From assembly GCF_049568105.1 (NCBI RefSeq), contig NZ_CP145335.1, positions 4,092,001-4,156,000 on the forward strand: a stretch of DNA of 64,000 nt. The letters run 5' to 3'. The notes under the pieces are model-generated. The model was not told the DNA's origin, did no database searches, and worked only from the letters and a program-made list of their open reading frames with translations. The stretch comes from Salinisphaera sp049568105 (GTDB lineage: Bacteria; Pseudomonadota; Gammaproteobacteria; Nevskiales; Salinisphaeraceae). Positions 43,943 through 51,962 of this stretch are shown piece by piece. The position numbers and the translations under genes were made by a program. Numbering within the stretch: the first letter of the stretch is position 1; every line of letters starts with the position of its first letter.

Positions 43943-44015
43943 TACGACATCCTCCATGACGCGAAATCCCGGCAGCCGCGACTGCGGCCACCGGGTGGTG
44001 ACGCAACGGCGCGTA

Positions 44016-44963
44016 TTAGCGCAGCTCGCCCTTCGGGTTGTCGGCCGTGATGAACAGGATGCCCGTGTTGATATCCTTGGGCGCCCGGATGCCATGGGCC
44101 TTTTGATACAGGGTCAGCACGGCATAGAAGCCTTGCATATGCGGCCGCGTCGAGGACGTGGAATCGGCCACGCCGTCCTTGACCAGATTGACCATGTCCG
44201 GGAGGTTATCCATGCCGACCAGCTTGACCTTGCCCTTCAAGCCGGCTTCCTGAATCGCCTGTCCGATACCGATCGGGCCCGCGGCATCGGCAGCGACCCA
44301 GCCATCCAGATCCGAATGCGCCTGCATGATCGCAGCCGCCTGCTGTTGGCCGGTCTGGATATCATCGTTATCGATGCCTTCGGCGACGATCTCGATGCCG
44401 TCGTGCTGGGCAAAGACTTTCTTCTCGCACTCGTTACGGATGCGATGGTTGGGCGCGGTCGGCACGCCTTTCATCAATGCGACCTTGCCCTTGCCGTCCA
44501 GCAACTCGACCAGACGATTGGCTGCGATCTTGCCCTGTTCGCAGTAGTCGTTGCCGATCGCCGTGAAATTCATGCCCTTCGGCGGCTCCGAGTCGAAGGC
44601 CACCAGATGCACGTTGCGATCCTGGGCATCCTGAAGCACCGGCGCATTGGCCTCGGGGTTGAGCAGGTCCACGGCGATGCCGTCCGCTCCGGTGGCGATC
44701 GACTGCTCCAGAATCTGGTTTTGCTGGACCACGTTAGCCTGCTGGGGCGCCTTGTATTCGATCTTGATGGTGTCGCCGGTGGTCTTTTTCAGATATTTGG
44801 CGGCATCCTTAGCGCCGTTGTTGACCAGGTCGAACCAGGGGTTCACGACCTTGGGCACGATCACGAAGGTATAGTCCTTGGCCATGGCGGGGCTACTGGC
44901 CATGGTGGCCATACCGGCCACCAGGCCGGCGCCGATCAGTAATGTCTTGATGGTCTTCATCAT
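44016..44963 (-). CDS. Sugar ABC transporter periplasmic binding protein
   Basis: The 315-residue protein has a signal peptide (about residues 1-28, ending SPAMA) and a periplasmic-binding-protein-type-1 fold: FVIVPKVVNPWFDLVNNGAK, ATGADGIAVDLLNPEANAPV, HLVAFDSEPP, KVALMKGVPTAPNHRIRNE and VKLVGMDNLPDMVNLVKDG. It is related to RbsB/YtfQ-type sugar receptors, but the ligand is not clear. GGAGGAG directly precedes two adjacent ATGs (44963 and 44960). It is the first gene of the importer operon. Confidence 0.94.
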   Translation of the reverse strand: MMKTIKTLLIGAGLVAGMATMASSPAMAKDYTFVIVPKVVNPWFDLVNNGAKDAAKYLKKTTGDTIKIEYKAPQQANVVQQNQILEQSIATGADGIAVDLLNPEANAPVLQDAQDRNVHLVAFDSEPPKGMNFTAIGNDYCEQGKIAANRLVELLDGKGKVALMKGVPTAPNHRIRNECEKKVFAQHDGIEIVAEGIDNDDIQTGQQQAAAIMQAHSDLDGWVAADAAGPIGIGQAIQEAGLKGKVKLVGMDNLPDMVNLVKDGVADSTSSTRPHMQGFYAVLTLYQKAHGIRAPKDINTGILFITADNPKGELR

Positions 44964-45063
44964 TCTCCTCCAGTCATCCGCGGGTTTTCGCGGTTTGGTT
45001 CATAGTTCGGTTGCTGAATCGCGCCGGGCCCCTTGAGGTGTGGTGCGAGTCGGCGCCAGGCGC

Positions 45064-45076
45064 TTGTTTGAAACAA
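45064..45076 (-). promoter_or_regulatory. Candidate DeoR operator upstream of the sugar importer
   Basis: TTGTTT-G-AAACAA is a perfect palindrome about 100 bases upstream of the binding-protein start. Its core GTTTGAAACA (45066-45075) recurs with one change as GTTCGAAACA at 45970-45979 beside the DeoR start. Two related sites at the two promoters of one cluster suggest the local DeoR protein as ligand. Confidence 0.55.
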
Positions 45077-45086
45077 TTACGACGCG

Positions 45087-45108
45087 GGGTTCGCGGTGTC
45101 GCGAACCC
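45087..45108. terminator. Perfect 9-bp stem between deoR-like and importer genes
   Basis: GGGTTCGCG (45087-45095) and CGCGAACCC (45100-45108) form a stem with a GTGT loop, 46 bases after the DeoR stop. No T-run follows on the minus strand. It may end or attenuate the regulator transcript before the importer promoter. Confidence 0.5.
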
Positions 45109-45153
45109 TGCCACACCGCTCATATGCCCCATCCACAGCCTCCAGGGCGCTCG

Positions 45154-45945
45154 TCATGACGACGCTGCCGTGATGTCGCTGGTTTCGAGCTCACCGGCGA
45201 CCACATCAAGCGCCACGCCGGCCGACATCAGTTCGTCGAGCACTGCCGGCTCGCCCCCCGGTGTCGTCAGCACATGGTCGAAGTCGGATAATCTCGCGAA
45301 CTGGTGCAGGGCAGATTTGCCGAACTTCGAGCTATCGAAGGCCAATACGCTGCGATCGGCGCTGGCTTTCATAATGCGTTTGGTGCGGACCAGCGCATCG
45401 TCCTGTAGATAGCCGCAGCCGCGCTGGACGCCGGCCACCGAAAACACAGCCAGATCAGCGCTGAGGCGTTCCAGGGCCAGGTCGCAGGTCACGCCGAGAT
45501 AGGCATTCATGGTCGGATCGAAACGACCGCCGAGGCAGATCACGGTATAGCCCTCGTCATAGCGTAGCGCCTCGACCAGCGAGGCGGCATTCGAGATCAC
45601 CGTCAGCGGCTGGCGCTCGGGCAGGAATTCCAGCAGCGCAGCGGTGGTCGAGCTGTCGTCGAGCATGACCGTCATACCCGGCTCGATGAGGGCTGCCACC
45701 CGCCGCGCCAGTGCCTGTTTCGCAGCGAAGCGGTGCCGGGCCCGGTAGTGATAGTTGCTCTCGAAAACCACGCTCGGCAGCACCGTGACCCCGCCGCGTA
45801 CCTTGCGCACGAAACGCAGATCCACCAAGCGGCTGATATCGCGATGGATGGTCATGCGGCTCACCCCAAAGCGATCGGCGAGTTCGCCGACGCTGGCGGT
45901 CTCTCGTTCGCAGAGGAAGTCCAGAATTTCGGTGTGGCGTTCCAT
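45154..45945 (-). CDS. DeoR family transcriptional regulator
   Basis: The 263-residue protein has an N-terminal DeoR HTH (MERHTEILDFLCERETASVG then ELADRFGVSRMTIHRDISRL) and a C-terminal DeoR sensor domain with MLDDSSTTAALLEFLP, TVISNAASLVEAL and VLAFDSSKFGKSALHQFA. Such proteins repress sugar or polyol operons and are released by a phosphorylated sugar. The start is weakly defined: no strong ribosome site precedes the ATG at 45945. It lies upstream of the sugar importer on the same strand and probably controls it and itself. Confidence 0.92.
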   Translation of the reverse strand: MERHTEILDFLCERETASVGELADRFGVSRMTIHRDISRLVDLRFVRKVRGGVTVLPSVVFESNYHYRARHRFAAKQALARRVAALIEPGMTVMLDDSSTTAALLEFLPERQPLTVISNAASLVEALRYDEGYTVICLGGRFDPTMNAYLGVTCDLALERLSADLAVFSVAGVQRGCGYLQDDALVRTKRIMKASADRSVLAFDSSKFGKSALHQFARLSDFDHVLTTPGGEPAVLDELMSAGVALDVVAGELETSDITAASS

Positions 45946-46252
45946 CGGATGTGACGTGGCCTCGAAGCAGTTCGAAACACCGATATCGTTTTTTGTCACG
46001 GATATCGTGTTACAAACATCATCGACGCTGTGGCAACTGCTGTAACTTAGCGATTGGTCGAAAGCGTGCCGACCGAGCCCCGCGGAGCGATCGACACCGG
46101 GCAACCCGAACGCCCGATCACGCCCGACCGGGCACAGGGCCTGAGCCACATCCACCGGGGTTCGGCCGGTATGAGACGTCTTGGGGTTTACACCGATGCC
46201 GCCCGGGCTATTACAGCCGACTCTGCCTGGCGCTCGACCGGGCGGCCTATAG
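45946..46252. other. Intergenic region upstream of the DeoR gene
   Basis: This 307-base gap lies between the GlpQ-like stop and the DeoR start, both on the minus strand. Bases about 45960-46030 are AT-rich and contain the operator-like elements listed below. The rest, 46050-46250, shows nothing recognisable. Confidence 0.5.
45970..46011 (-). promoter_or_regulatory. Candidate DeoR autoregulatory site and GATATC dyad
   Basis: GTTCGAAACA (45970-45979) matches the importer-side motif at 9 of 10 bases. It overlaps an imperfect dyad: AACACCGATATCG (45976-45988) against GATATCGTGTT (46001-46011), complementary apart from one extra base. It lies 25-66 bases upstream of the DeoR ATG, where an autorepression site would be expected. 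Confidence 0.5.
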
Positions 46253-47179
46253 TCAGCGGTGCAGACGCCGCGGCTGCTGCGGGTAGACGAGTTCGACCGC
46301 GATATCGCAGAAATCGGTAAACAGCCCGTCTACGCCGTAGCCGTAATAATAGGCCGACAGCTCTGTGCCGAGGTCGGTATAGCCCGCCCCCAATTGATCG
46401 GCACGAAAAGTATAGGGGTGTACGCACAAACCTCGCCGGTGGGCCTCGACCACCAGTTGCCCAGCGGAATCGGCGATCAGCTGTTTATCGGGACCGATGC
46501 CGTCGGCATACGCGGCGATGGCATCCAGTCCGGCCGGGGTGATGTGATCGGCCTCGTCCGGTGAGTCGCCAATCAGCTGGATCATAGGCAGTTCGCTGCC
46601 GAGCTGTTCACGCATCAGGCGCAGATGGGTTGCCGAAAAGCTCTGCACGAATACCGGTGCCTCGCGCCCGACATAGCCGTAGTCGGCCAACAGGGCCAAT
46701 AGCGGCGGCTCTAGGCTCAGATTATGGGCGTCATGAAACGCCGGCTCTTTGGTCTCCGGATAGACGCCCACGCATCGACCACTCTGCCGGTTCAAGGCCG
46801 AGATCAAGCCCAGCAATTCGGCCAATGTCGGCACTGCGAAGCCCTGAGCCGCAGCCGAGAATCGACTTTCGAAGACCCGGTCGCCCGCAGCGTCGAAGCG
46901 CTCCTGCGCGGCCAGCGTGCGTACTTCGGCCAGGGTGAAATCGGCGGCATACCAACGGCCATCTGCACGAGCCCGGTCGGGGTAGCGGGCTGCGACGTCC
47001 GTGGTGCGATCGAGATGGATATCGTGGCAACAGATCAGCACGCCGTCGCGGGTCGCGACCAGGTCGGGCTCGAGAAAATCGGCCCCCAGGGCATAGGCCA
47101 TCGCATAGGCCGGCAGCGTATGTTCCGGCAGATAGCCGCTGGCCCCGCGATGGGCGATCACGATTTTATCCGACGTCAT
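46253..47179 (-). CDS. Glycerophosphodiester phosphodiesterase (GlpQ family)
   Basis: The 308-residue protein has the GDPD signature IAHRGASGYLPEHTLPAY near the start with catalytic His, FLEPDLVATRDGVLICCHD with metal-binding Glu/Asp and second His, and LDRTTDVA. GVYPETKEP and FVQSFSATHLRLMR are typical of periplasmic GlpQ types. No signal peptide is evident, so it looks cytoplasmic like UgpQ. It hydrolyses glycerophosphodiesters to glycerol-3-phosphate and an alcohol. It precedes the DeoR and importer genes, so the imported compound may be a glycerophosphodiester or polyol. A GTG five codons upstream is an alternative start. Confidence 0.93.
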   Translation of the reverse strand: MTSDKIVIAHRGASGYLPEHTLPAYAMAYALGADFLEPDLVATRDGVLICCHDIHLDRTTDVAARYPDRARADGRWYAADFTLAEVRTLAAQERFDAAGDRVFESRFSAAAQGFAVPTLAELLGLISALNRQSGRCVGVYPETKEPAFHDAHNLSLEPPLLALLADYGYVGREAPVFVQSFSATHLRLMREQLGSELPMIQLIGDSPDEADHITPAGLDAIAAYADGIGPDKQLIADSAGQLVVEAHRRGLCVHPYTFRADQLGAGYTDLGTELSAYYYGYGVDGLFTDFCDIAVELVYPQQPRRLHR

Positions 47180-47363
47180 GGTCTGCCCCGTCACGATATG
47201 GACACCAGATTAACGAGCCTGGCCCTGGGACGACAGCGGCCATTGACTCGCAGCCTTGTAAGCCCGCGCCAGCCATAGCAGATGTCTAGGCACCTGCCCC
47301 GGCATCCGACACCGCCCGTTTCGCGCCGCTGGCCTTGCCCTACGCGGCCGGTTTCGTTCCAGC

Positions 47364-47963
47364 CTAGAGCCACATCACGGCTAACGCGACGATACAGATT
47401 AGCGGCCAACCCGATTCGTGATTGCGGCGCAGGCGGGCCAACGAGAACCGGCGTTCATCGCCGCTGTGCCAGGGGGTCAGGCGCGGCCAGAAGTGTGGCA
47501 CGTGAATAGCGTGGCGATGTTCTTGCTCCGGGAACAGGACTTTGAGCCGGCCGTACTCACGCGCGTATTTGCGCGGCATGTAGCTGAACATGAATACCCC
47601 GACCCCGATCACGCCGGCTATCCACAGCGTGACGCCGACGGCCGTGCTGGCGTTGCCCGCGGCCAGGGCGATGCCGACTAAAACCGACAGCGAGCCGAGA
47701 TAGGCCGGATTACGGCTGTGGGCATAGGGCCCGGTCGTGGTCAGGCCCAAATTCTTTTCTAGATGCCCGAACGTCCAGGCCCGGATCACCAGCCCGAGGA
47801 CTACGAACACACAGCCCCCGATAAACGTCGGCCAGCTCGGCTGCGCCAGTGCCAAAATAAACAAAGCTGCGATATACAGCGCGATCTGGCGCGGAGTGAT
47901 GCGTCGTTGGCGCAGCCGCTCACGAAACGGGCGGTCGGTTCGACGGTAGGCTTCGCTGGCCAT
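47364..47963 (-). CDS. Isoprenylcysteine carboxyl methyltransferase-like membrane protein
   Basis: The 199-residue protein has about four membrane helices and the ICMT/PEMT hallmark GPYAHSRNPAYLGS near residue 79, followed by MPRKYAREYG and FPEQEH. These proteins use S-adenosylmethionine to methylate lipids or small hydrophobic thiols in the inner membrane. The bacterial substrate is unknown. The ATG at 47963 is chosen over an upstream start because the family N-terminus begins near it. A final helix at the C-terminus (WPLICIVALAVMWL) extends the family core. Confidence 0.82.
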   Translation of the reverse strand: MASEAYRRTDRPFRERLRQRRITPRQIALYIAALFILALAQPSWPTFIGGCVFVVLGLVIRAWTFGHLEKNLGLTTTGPYAHSRNPAYLGSLSVLVGIALAAGNASTAVGVTLWIAGVIGVGVFMFSYMPRKYAREYGRLKVLFPEQEHRHAIHVPHFWPRLTPWHSGDERRFSLARLRRNHESGWPLICIVALAVMWL

Positions 47964-48187
47964 GGGCCCTCTCCCAGCGTTGGAATGAGCGCTTATGCTA
48001 ACCACGCGGGCACAGGACTGGATTCAACAATAATCAATAAAAAATAAACAAACACCCAAGGATTCGAAAAAATCCCGCGGAGTCTTCGCTATTTCAGACC
48101 AAAACCGGGATAAAAGGTGCCCATTACATATTTTATCTTGGATATCTTCGCAAGCCGACCACAGGATGCCGCCGGTGGATCTGACGC
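47964..48187. other. AT-rich promoter region of the methyltransferase gene
   Basis: Bases about 48019-48150 are unusually AT-rich, with A-runs, between the small membrane protein stop and the methyltransferase start (both minus). It probably contains the methyltransferase promoter. No operator was identified. Confidence 0.4.
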
Positions 48188-48421
48188 TTAGGTCAGACGT
48201 TCCCCTGTCCACCAGGCCGTCAGCACGAGCAGGCCGACCACGATCGTCGTAAGCCCATAGTAGAGCGCACCCGCCTGTGGGGTGGGCCAGAGCAAAGTCA
48301 GCCCGATCAGCGCCACCAGTGCAGCCAGCAGGACACCCCAGCCCGGCCAGCGTCGGGGGAGCCCCCAGCCCCAGCCGATCCGTTTGCGCGGAAACCACGG
48401 ATCGCGCGGGCGCAGCTTCAT
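48188..48421 (-). CDS. Small two-helix membrane protein coupled to tesB
   Basis: The 77-residue protein begins with a basic, Trp-rich segment (MKLRPRDPWFPRKRIGWGWG) followed by two hydrophobic helices (about residues 28-45 and 50-70). The ATG at 48421 overlaps the tesB stop as ATGA, the same arrangement seen between clear operon partners in this window, which supports it as a real gene. I recognise no family. A role at the membrane in lipid or acyl metabolism is a guess from context only. Confidence 0.65.
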   Translation of the reverse strand: MKLRPRDPWFPRKRIGWGWGLPRRWPGWGVLLAALVALIGLTLLWPTPQAGALYYGLTTIVVGLLVLTAWWTGERLT

Positions 48422-49299
48422 GACGGCCGGTGCCGAATCAGCCCCTCCTGGGCAACCGAGGCCACCAGCCGGCCATCGCGGGCAAAGATCAAGCCGCGCG
48501 ACAACCCTCGGGCATCCTGGGCCCCTGGGCTGTCCATGGCATACAACAGCCAATCGTCGACGGCCAGATCGCCGTGGAACCAGAGCGCATGGTCGATACT
48601 GGCCATCTGCATGCCAGGGCTGAAAAACGACACCCCATGCGGCAGCTGGGCCGTAGTCAAAAGATTGAAATCGCTGGCATAGGTCAGTACGGCACGATGC
48701 AGGGCCTGATTCGCCGGCAGCGCGGCCTTGGCACGGAACCATAGATATTGTCGCGGCTCGCGCCGGTCCGGCGCCAGCATGTTCCACGGCGCTACCGGGC
48801 GTAGATCGATGGCAATGTCTCGACCCACGGCCTCGCGCAATGATTCCGGCACCCGATCGAGCGCATCGACCCACTCGTGGCGTAGTTCGTCGTGGCTGGC
48901 CAACGCTTCTGGCCCCGGCACCTCCGGCATCTCGGCCTGATGCACATAGCCGTCCTCGGGCACATGGAAAGACGCCAGCATGGAAAAGATCGGCCGACCA
49001 TGCTGGATCGCCTGTACCCGGCGGGTCGAAAAACTACGCCCGTCGCGAATGTTTTCGACTTCGTAGACGATCGCTTTATCCATATCGCCCGGGCGCAGGA
49101 AATAGCCGTGCATGGAATGCGCGAAGTGCCCGGGTGTCACGGTACGGGTCGCGGCGACCATTGCTTGGCCGGCGACCTGACCGCCGAACACGCTGCGCCC
49201 TCCGAGATCACGGGAACTGCCGCGAAACAAACAGTCTTCAAGCACTTCTAGGTCGAGTTGCGCAAGCAAATCGGCCACCAGGCGTTCGGGCTCGGTCAT
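48418..49299 (-). CDS. tesB: Acyl-CoA thioesterase II
   Basis: The 293-residue protein is a double-hotdog TesB: RSVFGGQVAGQAMVAATRTV, HSMHGYFLRPGDMDKAIVYE, RDGRSFSTRRVQAIQHGRPI, and the C-terminal YASDFNLLTTAQLPHG, MASIDHALWFHGDLAVDDWL with the catalytic Asp/Thr/Gln positions expected. It hydrolyses medium and long acyl-CoA to free acid and CoA in the cytoplasm. The ATG at 49299 matches the family N-terminus. Confidence 0.96.
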   Translation of the reverse strand: MTEPERLVADLLAQLDLEVLEDCLFRGSSRDLGGRSVFGGQVAGQAMVAATRTVTPGHFAHSMHGYFLRPGDMDKAIVYEVENIRDGRSFSTRRVQAIQHGRPIFSMLASFHVPEDGYVHQAEMPEVPGPEALASHDELRHEWVDALDRVPESLREAVGRDIAIDLRPVAPWNMLAPDRREPRQYLWFRAKAALPANQALHRAVLTYASDFNLLTTAQLPHGVSFFSPGMQMASIDHALWFHGDLAVDDWLLYAMDSPGAQDARGLSRGLIFARDGRLVASVAQEGLIRHRPS

Positions 49300-49601
49300 G
49301 GGACAATACGCAGGCGAATGGTGAGGCCAGTTTAGGGCGTTGTCGCGATTCGCGCGACGCAGAATGTCGCCGCGTGATCCCTGCGCCCCTGGTACGGCTT
49401 TTCGCAACGCCGCCCGGCCTCAGGTAAAGCACGCACCGATATCACGCATCAGAACTGCTACGGTCGTGTCGATCCCTGTCGGGATCGATGTCAGGCTATT
49501 TCCTTCCCCGCCTATGCCCTCGGCTCGGACGACGCCCGCTCGGCCGCCCCGTGCCACGCAACCGGGGTTGTGCACATCGACCCAAACCACACTGCTGCCT
49601 C
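49300..49601. other. Divergent promoter region tesB / Lon-N gene
   Basis: This lies between the tesB start (minus) and the LON-domain gene start (plus). It contains a perfect 8-bp inverted repeat, TCGATCCC (49469-49476) and GGGATCGA (49481-49488), around TGTC. That could be an operator for either gene. Nothing else is recognised. Confidence 0.45.
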
Positions 49602-50201
49602 ATGCCAACGACTGATCTTGCCGTCTTCCCGCTGTCTACCGTGGTGTTTCCGGGTGGCATCCTGCCGCTGCGGATCTTCGAACCGCGCTATCTCGACATG
49701 GTCTCCCACTGCATGAAAAACGCCACGGATTTTGTGATCTGCGCGGCCCAGCCGGCGGCTTCGGAGGATGGCTTTGCCGAACCCCGGGATATCGGCACCC
49801 GGGTGTCGATCATCGATTTCGATCGTCTCGACGATGGCCAGCTCGGCATCACTGTTCGGGGTACAGAACGCGTGGCGATCGCCGATACCCACCAGACTGG
49901 CAATGGCCAGTGGTGGGCCACGGCGACCCCGTGGCCCGAAGCTGAGGACGGCCCTTGTCCGATCGAATTCGCCGTACTCAAGCAGGTCGCGGCGGCCATG
50001 ATCAAAGACAGCGGACAGTCCTACGAGGCCCAGGCCTCGGACTACGATTCGGCGAGCTGGCTATCGGCCCGTCTGACCGAGTTGCTGCCTTTTGACGCGG
50101 CCACCAAGCACGAGCTGCTGGCCATCGATGATCCCAAGGAACGGCTATGTCGTATCCGACCGATGATCGACATCGAAAACTCCGGCGGTCGAGCCGGATA
50201 A
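49602..50201 (+). CDS. Lon N-terminal (LON substrate-binding) domain protein
   Basis: The 199-residue protein is a stand-alone LON N-domain: LAVFPLSTVVFPGGILPLRI then FEPRYLDMV, GTRVSIIDFDRLDDGQLGIT and a C-terminal helical part (LLPFDAATKHELLAIDDPKE). It lacks the AAA+ and Ser-Lys protease parts of Lon. Such proteins may bind unfolded polypeptides or nucleotides; the function is unknown. It is 12 bases upstream of the L,D-transpeptidase gene and likely shares its transcript. Confidence 0.93.
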   Translation: MPTTDLAVFPLSTVVFPGGILPLRIFEPRYLDMVSHCMKNATDFVICAAQPAASEDGFAEPRDIGTRVSIIDFDRLDDGQLGITVRGTERVAIADTHQTGNGQWWATATPWPEAEDGPCPIEFAVLKQVAAAMIKDSGQSYEAQASDYDSASWLSARLTELLPFDAATKHELLAIDDPKERLCRIRPMIDIENSGGRAG

Positions 50202-50213
50202 CAAAGGACGAGC

Positions 50214-51962
50214 ATGACACGAGGGAACAAACGACCGAGTCACGGGCTGCACAAGGCCGCGCAAGGCGCTGCCGGCAGCTTGCTGATCGTCGCGGTCGCG
50301 GCCTGTGCGACCGCGACATCGCCAGCCGATACCGCCCATACCCAGACCGACGCGGCCCCGACCACCTCGACTACGATGGCGCAGGGCACGACCGCACCCG
50401 AGGTCGGCCAGAACGGCGCGCTCCAGCAGTCGCCCCTGCGCCAGGCCATGACCCAGCGCACGGAGATGACCGGCGACAACGCGGCGGGCACTGCCCTGAA
50501 AAGCTTCTATGCCGATCGCGACCAACGCCCGGTCTGGTTCGACGACCAGGGCCGGATCACTGATCGCGCCGTTGCCCTGGTCGACTACGTCGGCCAGATC
50601 GGCCGCCAGGGCCTGCTGCCGACCGACTATCTGGATTCCTCGTCGGCCCAGCGCGTCACGGCCGAGCCACCGGCTAGCCCGTCTGACCTGGCCGACGACG
50701 AGATCACCCTGAGCCAGACATTCCTGATCCTGGCCCGCGATCTGCACCACGGCCGAGTCGACGACGACTCGATCCGTGCCCAGTGGCCGACGCCGAACAA
50801 GTCGGTCGACTATCGCCAGGCTCTGAGCCAGGCCAGCCAGGGCAACCCAGGCGACGTGCTGGACGCATTGGCGCCCCAGCAGCCGGCCTATAAAAACCTG
50901 ATCGGCGCGCTGGCGGCCTATCGCAAGCTCGAAGACAACGGCGGCTGGCCGACGATCGACGACGGCCCGGTGCTCAAACAAGGCATGACCGATCCGCGGA
51001 TCGCCGTGCTTTGGCAGCGTCTACAGGTCACTGGCGACGCACCGGCCGAACTGTCGGCGCCGCAGCAATACGACACCGTCATCATGGATGCCGTGCGCCA
51101 CTATCAAAAACGCAACGGCCTGAAGACCGACGGCGTATTCGGGCCAAATACGCGCAAGGCACTGAATGTGCCCGTGACTCGGCGGATCGAGGAAATCCGG
51201 GTCAATCTCGAGCGTTGGCGCTGGATGCCGGATTCGTTCGGCGATCGCTATATCGCGGTCAACGTTCCGGATTTCTCACTGCGCGCGGTCAACGGCGAGC
51301 AAAGCCTGAACATGCCGGTGATCGTGGGCGGCAGCTACAACGACCGAGCCACACCGATCTTTGGCGACATGATGCGCTATCTCGTGTTTCGACCGTTCTG
51401 GAACGTACCGGCCGGCATCGCCGCCGACGAGATCGTGCCGGAAGTCCGCAAGGATCCGAACTATCTGGCGTCCAAGAACTATCAGATCGTCAAACGGTTC
51501 AGCCCGGATGCCCAGCCGATGGCGGTCACCCCTGCCCATATCGATGCCGTGGCCGCAGGCAAGCTGCATATCCGGCAGGCCGGCGGCCCGAACAACGCCC
51601 TCGGTCTGGTCAAGTTCATCTTCCCGAACAAGCACGCCGTCTATCTACACAGCACCCCGGCCGATCAGCTGTTCAACCGCACCGATCGCGACTTATCACA
51701 CGGCTGCGTACGCGTCGCCGACCCCGAGGGGCTCGCGGCCTTCGTGCTGTCCGACAAATCGGCATGGAGCCAGCAACATATTGACAGCGCCATGCACACT
51801 GGCCAACGTCAACGTGTCGACCTGCCTGAGCCGATCCCGGTGTATCTGATGTACTGGACTGCCTTCGTCAAAGACAACACCGTCAACTTCCGGTCCGATC
51901 TCTACGATCACGACCCGAAGCTGGATACGGCTCTGACCGCGACTTCGGCCCAGAGCACGTGA
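50214..51962 (+). CDS. L,D-transpeptidase, YcbB/LdtD-like
   Basis: The 582-residue protein has an N-terminal hydrophobic signal with a possible lipobox (VAAC, Cys31) and a helical YcbB-type N-domain. A peptidoglycan-binding segment follows (YQKRNGLKTDGVFGPNTRKA near residue 301), then a YkuD catalytic domain ending YLHSTPADQLFNRTDRDLSH and GCVRV. The nucleophile is Cys498 with His496. It makes 3-3 cross-links in peptidoglycan in the periplasm. Its stop overlaps the GTG of the M15 peptidase gene, mirroring the ycbB-ycbK neighbourhood of E. coli. Confidence 0.95.
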   Translation: MTRGNKRPSHGLHKAAQGAAGSLLIVAVAACATATSPADTAHTQTDAAPTTSTTMAQGTTAPEVGQNGALQQSPLRQAMTQRTEMTGDNAAGTALKSFYADRDQRPVWFDDQGRITDRAVALVDYVGQIGRQGLLPTDYLDSSSAQRVTAEPPASPSDLADDEITLSQTFLILARDLHHGRVDDDSIRAQWPTPNKSVDYRQALSQASQGNPGDVLDALAPQQPAYKNLIGALAAYRKLEDNGGWPTIDDGPVLKQGMTDPRIAVLWQRLQVTGDAPAELSAPQQYDTVIMDAVRHYQKRNGLKTDGVFGPNTRKALNVPVTRRIEEIRVNLERWRWMPDSFGDRYIAVNVPDFSLRAVNGEQSLNMPVIVGGSYNDRATPIFGDMMRYLVFRPFWNVPAGIAADEIVPEVRKDPNYLASKNYQIVKRFSPDAQPMAVTPAHIDAVAAGKLHIRQAGGPNNALGLVKFIFPNKHAVYLHSTPADQLFNRTDRDLSHGCVRVADPEGLAAFVLSDKSAWSQQHIDSAMHTGQRQRVDLPEPIPVYLMYWTAFVKDNTVNFRSDLYDHDPKLDTALTATSAQST

